Shown in pieces: positions 1 through 7,064 of a stretch of DNA of 64,000 nt; the stretch's first letter is position 1; every line of letters begins with the position of its first letter. Origin of the DNA: an uncultured Oscillospiraceae bacterium (lineage in GTDB: Bacteria > Bacillota > Clostridia > Oscillospirales > Oscillospiraceae); the NCBI GenBank assembly GCA_947632175.1, contig CANROC010000006.1, forward strand, positions 1-64,000, written 5' to 3'. The translations under genes and the position numbers were made by a program. The notes beneath the pieces were generated by a model. That model was not told where the DNA came from. It did no database searches and was given only the letters and a program-made list of their open reading frames with translations.

Positions 1-59
1 GACACAATGCGCAAGTGCCGGATAGGAACGGCAAAATTTTTTACACTTCTATTACTTCT

Positions 60-251
60 TTATCGCACATAAGCAAACACCCACGGTGTGATGCTGCGAC
101 CCACCGCCTCCGCCAGGCCCGCCAGGGAGGACAAATGGAAGCTGAAAAAGGCCAAAACCACGGCGGCGATGCTGACGGTTTTCAAATCGAGCATGCTCTT
201 CAAGAGCCTGACAGCACAGCATTGGAGCGCTTTCTTTATGGATTCAATCAT
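60..251 (-). CDS. Short membrane protein, probably a truncated permease subunit
   Basis: A 63-residue product with one hydrophobic segment (about residues 27-46). Its ATG overlaps the stop of the upstream permease-like gene by 8 nt, so the two are probably translationally coupled. The N-terminal layout (short basic helix, one TM, then a 'TPW' turn) resembles the start of ABC-2-type permeases, which normally run past 200 residues, but this frame ends at a TAA at position 60. Reading on in the same frame gives about 20 more sense codons to the window edge, which fits a nonsense mutation or a sequence error. It could also be a genuine small protein. No specific function is claimed. Confidence 0.45.
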   Translation of the reverse strand: MIESIKKALQCCAVRLLKSMLDLKTVSIAAVVLAFFSFHLSSLAGLAEAVGRSITPWVFAYVR

Positions 252-1014
252 ACCGGACCAGCCTCACGATACGCTTGCACACGGCCCACCCCAGCACGAT
301 CAGACTCCCCGCTGTCAAGGCCAGCTTCAGCAAAAGGGAGCGCCCGGGGGACCCGGCGTTATAGACGGTCTCCACGAAACAGCTTGGCTCCAGGAACGCG
401 GGGAGCTCCAAAAACTCGGACAGACGGACGGCGGCCATATAGACCACCACCGGCATGAACGCCGCGGTATAACGGTTTTGGAAAAAGGTGGACACCAGAA
501 GACCCAGCACCGCGAACACCGGGGACGAGAGGGAGATGTGCGTCATCAACAGCAGTAGATAGGCGTATGGCCGCCCGTGATTCAGGTAAACAGAATAGGC
601 GTTCCCGACGCTGGGGGACAGGAACAGGGGAAGCCGCAGGGAGAAGACCGCCGTAAAGAGCGCCATCCCCAGGAACGTGGCAAGAAAGCCGCTGACGGCG
701 CAGGCCGCGATCTTTGTCAGGGCATACACCCGCAATCCACAGCGGACCGACCAGAACCGGAAAGAGCGCTCGGCCCAATCCGAGGCAAAGGAGGTGGCAT
801 ACGGCAAGGTGGAAAAGACGCAGACCGCCAGGACAACGGCGGAGCTTCCGTTCAGCGCCAGCCCGAGATAGTAGATGACATCTCCGCCCTCCGAATAGAG
901 CCCCGTTGACCCCAGGGCCAGGATCAGAAACGTGACCAGGACCGCCGCTGCCGCGTTCACGGAGCAGACCGCCCGCCGCAGGTTGGCCCGGAGGGCCCTC
1001 CAAAAGAGCTTCAT
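244..1014 (-). CDS. Polytopic membrane protein, ABC-2 permease-like
   Basis: A 256-residue protein with about six hydrophobic segments, a short basic N-terminus and a basic C-terminal tail. This is the usual shape of an ABC-2-type permease half, but I see no family signature that fixes the assignment. Its ATG shares an ATGA with the stop of the upstream 414-residue gene, and its own end overlaps the next small membrane gene, so it belongs to the BlaI/M56 operon. No ATP-binding subunit lies in the visible part of the operon; one could lie beyond the left edge. The role (export or immunity partner of the signalling genes) is inference. Confidence 0.55.
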   Translation of the reverse strand: MKLFWRALRANLRRAVCSVNAAAAVLVTFLILALGSTGLYSEGGDVIYYLGLALNGSSAVVLAVCVFSTLPYATSFASDWAERSFRFWSVRCGLRVYALTKIAACAVSGFLATFLGMALFTAVFSLRLPLFLSPSVGNAYSVYLNHGRPYAYLLLLMTHISLSSPVFAVLGLLVSTFFQNRYTAAFMPVVVYMAAVRLSEFLELPAFLEPSCFVETVYNAGSPGRSLLLKLALTAGSLIVLGWAVCKRIVRLVRYD

Positions 1015-2255
1015 AAGACGCTCAGCAGCTCTCCCGTGACCGCGTCGAAGACATAGGAGATGTAAAACTGATAATCCGTGCCGTCGAAAATCTTCTCCGT
1101 CTTCACCAGTTCAAAGATCCACGCCGGCCTCATGACCGTGCCGTCGCCGGAGGGGAGCTTCACATAGAAAAGCTCCATCGTGACGGCGTTGTATTCGGCC
1201 TTGGAGATCACGTCCGAGAGCAGACGCACGAGGGCCTCTACCGCCTCGCCGGGGGAGATGAGGGCCACTGTCTCGCCGGAGCCGATGACGCGGACCAGGT
1301 TCGAAAACCGCGCGTACTCAATACCACGGGCCGTGTACCAGACCTCGCCGGAGGTGCCGCCGTGCCCATACGCGGCGCCGTTGACGTTCTGCTCCCACTC
1401 AATATCCATGACCGGGATGCCGTCCACGACCTGGGCGAAGTTGAAGTAATACCCCTCGTCGGCCTCGGTGAAATCGTATGCCGCGCCGCTCAGCTCGGCG
1501 TGGGCTTTCATCGTCGGGAAATCCATAAAGATGCAGGATCGCACCGCGATCTCCGGCGCGCCCGCCTTGGACAGACGCTCGACGATGTCGTTGACCGCGT
1601 CGGAGCGGGCCGTGCCCGCCAGCTCACCGTCGGTGGAGTAATCCTCCCGTGAACGTTCGGGGTTTGCCAGGACCGACATGGATGCGACGCGGTCGCCGGA
1701 TATGACGCAGTCCAGCTTACTGCCGGCCATGACGCCGTCCCGCTCCAGGTTGTAATTGAACCCGCCGTCCGTGCCGCTTTGCGTCCCGAAGCTCTCCCCG
1801 CCGTCGTAGACCGTGAGATAGTCCCGGTCCTCGCCGCTTTCCGAGCGGACCTGCATCCCCTCCGCGTAGGAGACAGTCTCCGTAACGCCGCCGATCAGGA
1901 GGGCGGGGATCAGATCGTCGGCGGAGAACCTCAGGGGAGCCACGTCATACACCGTGGCCGTCTCCCTGGACGCGACCCGGGCGGGGCCGAAGCTCAGCGT
2001 CAGATTGTCCGGGAGGGAGACGTCCGCCAGGTATTTTTCCAAAGACGAGTATTCCTTCGCGCTGGGAGCGGCGGCGCAGGAGACCAGATGCAGGCACAGA
2101 AAGCACACCGCCAGTACCAGCGCCGCCGCTGTCGCGCTGGTGCGCCTCCGCCTCCCGCCGGAGGCGTCCACAATGGCCCGGACGCGCTGTCCCACCAACC
2201 TCTTGCGGGGCTCAAAGGGCAGGGAAAAGGGGGACTTCGGAAAATCTGGTTTCAT
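1011..2255 (-). CDS. Membrane-anchored extracytoplasmic protein of the BlaI/M56 operon (paralogue 1)
   Basis: A 414-residue protein. The first 40 residues are basic and cytoplasmic-looking and closely match the N-terminus of the neighbour at 2300-3217 (shared FSLP, RVRAIVDAS and GRR motifs). One TM segment follows, ending in LVSC, then a large extracytoplasmic region. The basic segment plus TM resembles the linker that follows the peptidase domain in BlaR1-type proteins. The outer region is mixed alpha/beta with no motif I can name; its last 100 residues have a PepSY-like feel. The ATG at 2255 has AAGGAAG about 7 nt upstream; the GTG at 2258 is in frame but too close. It couples by ATGA to the permease-like gene. 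Confidence 0.6.
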   Translation of the reverse strand: MKPDFPKSPFSLPFEPRKRLVGQRVRAIVDASGGRRRRTSATAAALVLAVCFLCLHLVSCAAAPSAKEYSSLEKYLADVSLPDNLTLSFGPARVASRETATVYDVAPLRFSADDLIPALLIGGVTETVSYAEGMQVRSESGEDRDYLTVYDGGESFGTQSGTDGGFNYNLERDGVMAGSKLDCVISGDRVASMSVLANPERSREDYSTDGELAGTARSDAVNDIVERLSKAGAPEIAVRSCIFMDFPTMKAHAELSGAAYDFTEADEGYYFNFAQVVDGIPVMDIEWEQNVNGAAYGHGGTSGEVWYTARGIEYARFSNLVRVIGSGETVALISPGEAVEALVRLLSDVISKAEYNAVTMELFYVKLPSGDGTVMRPAWIFELVKTEKIFDGTDYQFYISYVFDAVTGELLSVL

Positions 2256-2299
2256 CACAACACTTCCTTTCTGCCTGCCGTACAGTTTTCGGGAACGGT

Positions 2300-3217
2300 T
2301 CAGTCAAAGTACGCTGAAAAGTCCGCACCGGCGAAGTCGCGCCACTCCACATCGGGCTTATTGCGCTGCTCCTCCTCCGCTTTGTTGAACGCCCGTTCGG
2401 AGACGGGCTGGTGGTCGATGTAATAGGACATGATGTGGGTGTCAAAGTCGTATTCGTAGTAGAGGAAATCATCGCACTCAAGATCGTAGGTTTCGTCGGT
2501 AAAGCCGGTGATCCGGCAATAGCCGCTGTGGGTGACCCCATCCAACCAGCCGTGAGTGCCGTCGGTCTTGAGGTCACACATGCCCTTGGCGACTACGGAA
2601 TAGAGGCGGACCTCGCCGTTGTGCAGGTGAAGGATCTCGTATTCCGCAGGCCACTCGCCTACATAAATTTCCAGCACGACCTCGTTGACGCCGTCGCCGT
2701 CCAGGTCCACTACCGCGAAACGGGCAATCCGCCCATACTCCCTTGCGGGTTCCCCCTCCGCAAAAATGGAGACGGCGATCTCCGAGATGTCCAGGTACTT
2801 ATCAGTCGTTATACCCAGGACGGAATTGGTATAATGATAGTGAGCCTCCCCCTCGCCCGTCAGGACCTTCAAAATGGAGTCCCTGGGACGCTGGGCGGCG
2901 GGCTCCGGCTCGCTGACGGGGACCGTCTCCGTGGGTTCCGGCCGGGGTTCGGAGGGTTCCGGCTGGACGGCGGGGGAGAGGGTGTCCGCGGGGGCCTGGG
3001 TATCCGACGAAGCGCCGGAGTCGGCCCGGACGGCGGCGCAGGAGACTAAATTCACACAGAGGAAGCACACCACCAGCGCCAGCGCCACTGCGGACAGGCT
3101 CGTGCGTCCGCGCCGTCCGTTGGAGGCGTCCACAATGGCCCGGACCCGGGACCGCATCTCTTGCTTGCGGGGCTTCAGGGGCAGGGAAAAACGGGTATTC
3201 GGAAAATTGGACTTCAT
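2300..3217 (-). CDS. Membrane-anchored extracytoplasmic protein of the BlaI/M56 operon (paralogue 2)
   Basis: A 305-residue protein that starts 14 nt after the M56 peptidase stop, with a clear GGAGG before the ATG. Residues 1-40 are basic (FSLPL, RSRVRAIVDAS), residues 41-60 form one TM ending LVSC, and a Pro/Glu-rich stalk follows to about residue 110. The outer domain contains a DLDGDGVNE calcium-loop-like motif, also seen in the sigma-factor partner at 4637-5761. In BlaR1-like proteins the same FSLP...K.R.R.I segment follows the peptidase domain in one polypeptide; here it is a separate gene in another frame. It probably forms the outer sensor of the M56 system (inference). Confidence 0.6.
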   Translation of the reverse strand: MKSNFPNTRFSLPLKPRKQEMRSRVRAIVDASNGRRGRTSLSAVALALVVCFLCVNLVSCAAVRADSGASSDTQAPADTLSPAVQPEPSEPRPEPTETVPVSEPEPAAQRPRDSILKVLTGEGEAHYHYTNSVLGITTDKYLDISEIAVSIFAEGEPAREYGRIARFAVVDLDGDGVNEVVLEIYVGEWPAEYEILHLHNGEVRLYSVVAKGMCDLKTDGTHGWLDGVTHSGYCRITGFTDETYDLECDDFLYYEYDFDTHIMSYYIDHQPVSERAFNKAEEEQRNKPDVEWRDFAGADFSAYFD

Positions 3218-3230
3218 AATGATCCTCCAT

Positions 3231-4151
3231 TCAATTTGATTTGTTGTTGGATGCCAGCTTTAAAAGAGTGCTCCCGTAGGCCCGGTACTCCTCCGGCGGC
3301 AGGACGCGCAAAACCCGCTCGTCACAGGCAAGCTCCATGTCCCGCTCCACCCAGCGCACCAGGAGCCACATCAGTGGGTCAAACCAGTGAAGCACGTTGA
3401 CCCAAAGCGTCAGGGCTCTCAGCCACAGGTCGCCTCTTCGGTAGTGGGCGAGCTCGTGGAGCAGCGCGAAGCGCAGCTCCTTGGGCGGCATGGGCTCCTC
3501 CGGCAGGAGCAGGACGGGCCGCCAGATCCCCGCCAGCATGGGGGACCGGAGGCCCGGACACCGCAGGAGCCGGGGCCTGCGCCGCAATCCCAGCTCGTCC
3601 GCGAGGCGGTCAAAGCATAAGAGCGTCTCCGGGTCCTCTACGGGTTCGGCCCAGCGGCGGCGGTAACGCAGGAACCTGAGATGCCCGCCCAGCACCCACG
3701 CCCCCACAACCGCCGCCCCGGCGGCCCAGACAAGAAAGACGATCCCCACGGCGGACAGCCTGACCGCGCGTTTTTCCCCGGAGACGGGCTCCGGCGAGGC
3801 CGGGGAAACCTGTCCGCCCTCCGGGACAGTGGACCCGGAAACAGGGCGCGACTCAATGGGGAGTGTCGCCCCGCCCACGGGCGGCGTCGCAGCGTTCTCT
3901 CCACTGTTCCCGGAAACAACCGGCGCGGCGGTCCCCGCCGGGACCTCGACCACGGGGACGGGGAGGCGGATGAGTGCCGGGACTCCAAAGGATGCCGGGA
4001 CGGCCAGCCGCAGACACAGCACCGCCCAGAGGACGCACCGCCACCCCGCACCGATCCGGACGCGCTTCACCCGCCCGATCGCCGCCAGGAGCACCGCCGC
4101 CAGCCCGCCGCCCAGGCTCAGGGAGAGGAGCGTCGAGAGGAACTCACTCAA
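3231..4151 (-). CDS. M56-family (BlaR1/MecR1-like) membrane zinc peptidase
   Basis: A 306-residue protein that reads from a TTG at 4151, overlapping the blaI stop by 8 nt (TTGAGTGA), with GGAGGGG just upstream. An in-frame extension to 4286 lies wholly within blaI and is rejected. N-terminal TM segments lead to a Pro/Ser-rich loop, another TM, and the cytoplasmic peptidase with HELAH at residues 232-236 and the family's ACDER near residue 275. Known members sense a signal and cleave a cognate BlaI repressor. The protein stops about 20 residues after ACDER, so the usual extracytoplasmic C-terminal sensor is missing; the two downstream membrane-anchored genes may supply it. Confidence 0.85.
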   Translation of the reverse strand: MSEFLSTLLSLSLGGGLAAVLLAAIGRVKRVRIGAGWRCVLWAVLCLRLAVPASFGVPALIRLPVPVVEVPAGTAAPVVSGNSGENAATPPVGGATLPIESRPVSGSTVPEGGQVSPASPEPVSGEKRAVRLSAVGIVFLVWAAGAAVVGAWVLGGHLRFLRYRRRWAEPVEDPETLLCFDRLADELGLRRRPRLLRCPGLRSPMLAGIWRPVLLLPEEPMPPKELRFALLHELAHYRRGDLWLRALTLWVNVLHWFDPLMWLLVRWVERDMELACDERVLRVLPPEEYRAYGSTLLKLASNNKSN

Positions 4152-4521
4152 GGGGGTCCCCCTCCAGATCGTCAAGCAAAGCCCGCAGCTCCTCCAGGTC
4201 CTCCCGCTCCAGCCCCTCCCTGGCCAGGGCGGCCAGGAAATTCCGGGGAGTGCCGTAGAGGCGGGAGATGACCTGCCGGCTGTCAAAGGCCAGGTACGCC
4301 TCCCGGCTCACGAGGGCCGTGTAGAGGTTCGTCTTCTGCTCCCGGCGGATGGAGACGAAGCCCTTCTCCGCAAGGCGGGTGAGATAGGTGTTGATGGTGT
4401 TCGGCGCCCAGTGGAATTCCTCCAACGCCGCGCCCAGCTCGGCCCTCGGCGTGTCCGGCCCCCGGTCCCACAGGGCTTTCATGACCTCCAGCTCCGCGTC
4501 CGGCAGTCTTCTCAGCTTCAT
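4144..4521 (-). CDS. blaI: BlaI/MecI-family transcriptional repressor
   Basis: A 125-residue protein of full family length. Residues 1-75 form the winged helix-turn-helix (ELEVMKALW, then NTINTYLTRLAEKG and the wing ending NLY), and the C-terminal half is the dimerisation helix region. BlaI proteins bind palindromes of the TACA-TGTA type and are inactivated by an M56 partner; that partner follows immediately with an 8-nt overlap. Two matching boxes lie in the promoter in front of this gene, so autoregulation is very likely. The signal is not shown: no beta-lactamase gene is in the window, and the regulon may be just this operon. Confidence 0.92.
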   Translation of the reverse strand: MKLRRLPDAELEVMKALWDRGPDTPRAELGAALEEFHWAPNTINTYLTRLAEKGFVSIRREQKTNLYTALVSREAYLAFDSRQVISRLYGTPRNFLAALAREGLEREDLEELRALLDDLEGDPLE

Positions 4522-4542
4522 AAATTGGCCTCCTCTGATTTT

Positions 4543-4591
4543 CTACATATGTAGTGATTATCACTATACTACGTTTGTAGAAAACCGTCAA
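4543..4591 (-). promoter_or_regulatory. blaI operon promoter with two BlaI-type operators
   Basis: Read on the minus strand: -35 TTGACG (4586-4591), a 17-nt spacer, and -10 TATAGT (4563-4568). One operator (CTACAAACGTAG, 4569-4580) fills the spacer; a second (CTACATATGTAG, 4543-4554) lies just downstream over the likely start site. Between them is a second dyad, TAGTGAT-T-ATCACTA (4552-4566). The placement is what a BlaI repressor would need to block its own operon. Confidence 0.85.
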
Positions 4592-4636
4592 GTTACAAAT
4601 CGGTAACAAGGCCCGCCATTTTTTCCGCCGCGAAGT

Positions 4637-5761
4637 TCAATACTCCTGGTGCTCAAACGGGCTGAAGAGGAAGCGATCAAGGCCGAAGGTTTCCGTGCGC
4701 GCCTCGCCGTCCTCGAGGAAGGTGACGGTGAAGACGCCTGCCTCCGGGTCGTAGCGCTCCTCGATGGCGTTCTCCCCGTACTCGTCCGAAAAGCCCAGCT
4801 CGGACCGGTAAAAGTCCCGGTCCGGCGAGCCGCGCAGAAACTTACCGTCCCGGTATCGGAACACATGGACCCGCCGCGTCCCCGTGGTATACACGTCATT
4901 GGTGACAAGCTCCGGAACGCCGTCGCCGTCCAGGTCCACGCTGTACGCGGCGAAGCCGTCCTCGAAGAAGAACACATTTTCCGCCGCGCACCGTTCCTCA
5001 CCTCCCGCCGTCACCCAGCAGTGCCACACGTACTGGTACGGCAAAAATTCCTCCAGCGTGACGCGGTAGTCCTCAAAGCCCAGGACGCTGTCAAAGGGCC
5101 TGCTTGCCTCGCTCCCGGGGTCTTGCGGGGGGATGCCCATGACCGCGCCGAGATAGGCATAGATGTCGTCCGGCTCCTTAAGATGCACCGACATGGTGTA
5201 GAAGACCCCCTCGCAGACGAAAGCGGCCTGGCAGGCCCAGCTGTAGCGCTCCTCCCAATCCGAAAATTCCTCCAGCCGGAGATAGACCTCCACGCCGCCC
5301 ACCTCCGCCGTATTAGTGGGCTCCCAGGGCAGGTCGGGCTTCTCCGGCGGGTCAAAGGCGCAGCTCATCTCTAACCGCTCTCCGTCCAGCTCCACGCGGA
5401 AGCTGAGCGACTCCCAGCCCGACACGTCGGCAAGCGCCGTGTTCGCTTTATGGGAGAGACGGATATCGGTGACGCGCGCGCCGGCCTCGACCATGTTCTC
5501 CGCCAAAAGCGTCCCGTCATAGTAAGCCGCCACGCTCTCCAGGCTTGGAAGCTCCTCCGTCGTAAGCCTGACCGGCTTCCCGTCAAACCGTCCCGGCAGC
5601 AGCAGCGCTGCCATCACCGCCGCGGCGGCCGCGGGGAGCAGGACCGCCCATACCTTTCTCCGGGGGCGCTGTCCCGGCTGCTCGTCCGCCGCCAGGACCA
5701 TTGCCCCGTCCAGCTCGCCCAGTTCGCCGATGGCGTCCAACAGCTGTTCATTGAAGCTCAT
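4637..5761 (-). CDS. Membrane-anchored partner (probable anti-sigma factor) of the adjacent ECF sigma factor
   Basis: A 374-residue protein whose start lies 14 nt inside the end of the sigma gene, a coupling typical of sigma/anti-sigma pairs. Residues 1-35 are cytoplasmic and begin MSFNEQLLDAIGEL; one TM follows (about 36-55), then a large outer region. That region carries a DLDGDGVPEL motif similar to the one in the 2300-3217 protein. I see no classic zinc-binding anti-sigma motif (HxxxCxxC), so the assignment rests on position and topology. The outer half may sense a ligand. Confidence 0.65.
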   Translation of the reverse strand: MSFNEQLLDAIGELGELDGAMVLAADEQPGQRPRRKVWAVLLPAAAAAVMAALLLPGRFDGKPVRLTTEELPSLESVAAYYDGTLLAENMVEAGARVTDIRLSHKANTALADVSGWESLSFRVELDGERLEMSCAFDPPEKPDLPWEPTNTAEVGGVEVYLRLEEFSDWEERYSWACQAAFVCEGVFYTMSVHLKEPDDIYAYLGAVMGIPPQDPGSEASRPFDSVLGFEDYRVTLEEFLPYQYVWHCWVTAGGEERCAAENVFFFEDGFAAYSVDLDGDGVPELVTNDVYTTGTRRVHVFRYRDGKFLRGSPDRDFYRSELGFSDEYGENAIEERYDPEAGVFTVTFLEDGEARTETFGLDRFLFSPFEHQEY

Positions 5762-6314
5762 AGAGACCCTCCTTGATCAAATAATCCTTCAGCTTTTTCC
5801 TGGTCCTGTGGAGCATGGACCGCACCTTGGCCTCCGAAAAGCCGTACCGCCGCGCGATCTCGCCGACGGGCCGTATGGCCCAGTAGCGGTTTAAAAAGAC
5901 GTTCCGCTCCGTCGCCCGGAGAGTCAACAGAAAGGCGTGGACGGCGCATTTCAGCTCCCGTTCGTCCAGCACCCTGCCGGGGTCCTGGCCACCGGGCAGA
6001 ACGTCGCCCAGCTCGTCCAACGCCACCGCCGTCTCCCCGCCGCCGCGCTTGGCGGCGCGGTTGCTTCTCCATTTCCGCAGGCTCGCGCGGCGCGTGACCG
6101 TACCCACGAAGGCCGCCAGCGCCGCCGGCCTGTGGGGCGGGATGCTGTTCCAAAGGCCCATCATCGCGTCGCTGACGCACTCCTCCGCGTCCCGGCGGTC
6201 GGCCAGGATGTTGTAGGCGATGGAATAGCAATATTTTCCGTATTTCTCCGCCGTCTCCGCGATCGCCGCCTGGTCCCGTGCCCAAAAGAGGTCCACGATC
6301 TCCCGATCCTCCAT
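5748..6314 (-). CDS. ECF-type RNA polymerase sigma factor
   Basis: A 188-residue protein with the two-domain ECF layout. Region 2 spans about residues 15-85 (KYCYSIAYNILADRRDAEECVSDA). Region 4 is near the C-terminus (GEIARRYGFSEAKVRSMLHRTRKKL), a helix-turn-helix for the -35 element. A variable linker lies between. The ATG at 6314 has GGAGGCGG upstream. It is co-translated with the membrane-anchored partner, so it is probably held inactive at the membrane. I could not recognise a strong promoter in the 170-bp divergent spacer shared with the acetyltransferase. Confidence 0.9.
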   Translation of the reverse strand: MEDREIVDLFWARDQAAIAETAEKYGKYCYSIAYNILADRRDAEECVSDAMMGLWNSIPPHRPAALAAFVGTVTRRASLRKWRSNRAAKRGGGETAVALDELGDVLPGGQDPGRVLDERELKCAVHAFLLTLRATERNVFLNRYWAIRPVGEIARRYGFSEAKVRSMLHRTRKKLKDYLIKEGLYELQ

Positions 6315-6484
6315 GCTCCGCCTCCTTGTCGTATTATTCGAGCGCTCTCACTAATAAAGTGCGCGAAAAACCGGTTTCGTCGCGTTTTTCGGAAAATTTT
6401 TTACCAAGCCGTCAAGACCGGGGACTTCCCATTTGCCGCCTTTTGCGGTAAAATGGGAGGAAAGACAGCTATGGAGGGCGCGCG

Positions 6485-7000
6485 ATGGACGGTTTTACGG
6501 TGCGGAAGGCAAGGCTTGAGGACGTCCCGGCCATGGCGGGGCTCTATGACCTGGCCAGGGCCGGGCTTCGGGAACGGGGCGTGGACCAGTGGCAGAACGG
6601 ATACCCCAATGAGGTTTCGGCGCGGGAGGATATCGAAAGCGGCGTCGGCTGGGTCTTGGAGGAGAGCGGCGTTGTTCTCGCCACCGCCGCCGTCTACGTG
6701 GGCCACGAGCCCACCTACGACCTCATCCGGGACGGGGCCTGGCAGGGGACAGGGGAGCGCTACGGCATCATCCACCGCCTGGCCGTATCGCCGGAGGCGC
6801 GGCGGCACGGCGCGGCCAGCGCCCTCATGGACCTGGGGGCGAGACTTACCCGGGAGGCGGGCCTGTCCGTCCTGCGGTGCGACACCCACCGGGACAATCT
6901 CCCTATGCGCCGGACGCTGGAGCGCAACGGCTTTGTCCTCCGGGGCGTCATCCGCCTCCGGTCCGGGGCGGCGCGGGAGGCCTACGAAAAGCTCCTGTAA
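6485..7000 (+). CDS. GNAT-family N-acetyltransferase
   Basis: A 171-residue single-domain protein of GNAT length. The acetyl-CoA-binding segment is visible around residues 95-120 (IIHRLAVSPEARRHGAASALM), followed by the LRCDTHRDNLPMRRTLERNGF block common in this family. Substrate unknown. GGAGGG precedes the ATG. Upstream, 6428-6457 forms an inverted repeat (CCCATTT...AAATGGG with inner CCGC/GCGG). It is transcribed away from the sigma factor. The next gene has its own promoter, so this is probably a single-gene unit. Confidence 0.88.
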   Translation: MDGFTVRKARLEDVPAMAGLYDLARAGLRERGVDQWQNGYPNEVSAREDIESGVGWVLEESGVVLATAAVYVGHEPTYDLIRDGAWQGTGERYGIIHRLAVSPEARRHGAASALMDLGARLTREAGLSVLRCDTHRDNLPMRRTLERNGFVLRGVIRLRSGAAREAYEKLL

Positions 7001-7005
7001 TCCAC

Positions 7006-7034
7006 TTGCCAAACGGCGGGGAGTATGATATACT
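7006..7034 (+). promoter_or_regulatory. Promoter for the malQ-GH13 pair
   Basis: TTGCCA (7006-7011), 17-nt spacer, TATACT (7029-7034), ending about 30 nt before the malQ ATG. It overlaps the region just after the acetyltransferase stop. Confidence 0.7.
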
Positions 7035-7064
7035 TTTCACAAAGTTACCGTGGGAGGAATGACT

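Noticed and set aside
4152-4286. Upstream extension of the M56 peptidase frame to an ATG at 4286
   Set aside because: It lies entirely inside blaI in another frame, and its translation is low-complexity; the TTG at 4151 has a good ribosome site and the usual overlap.
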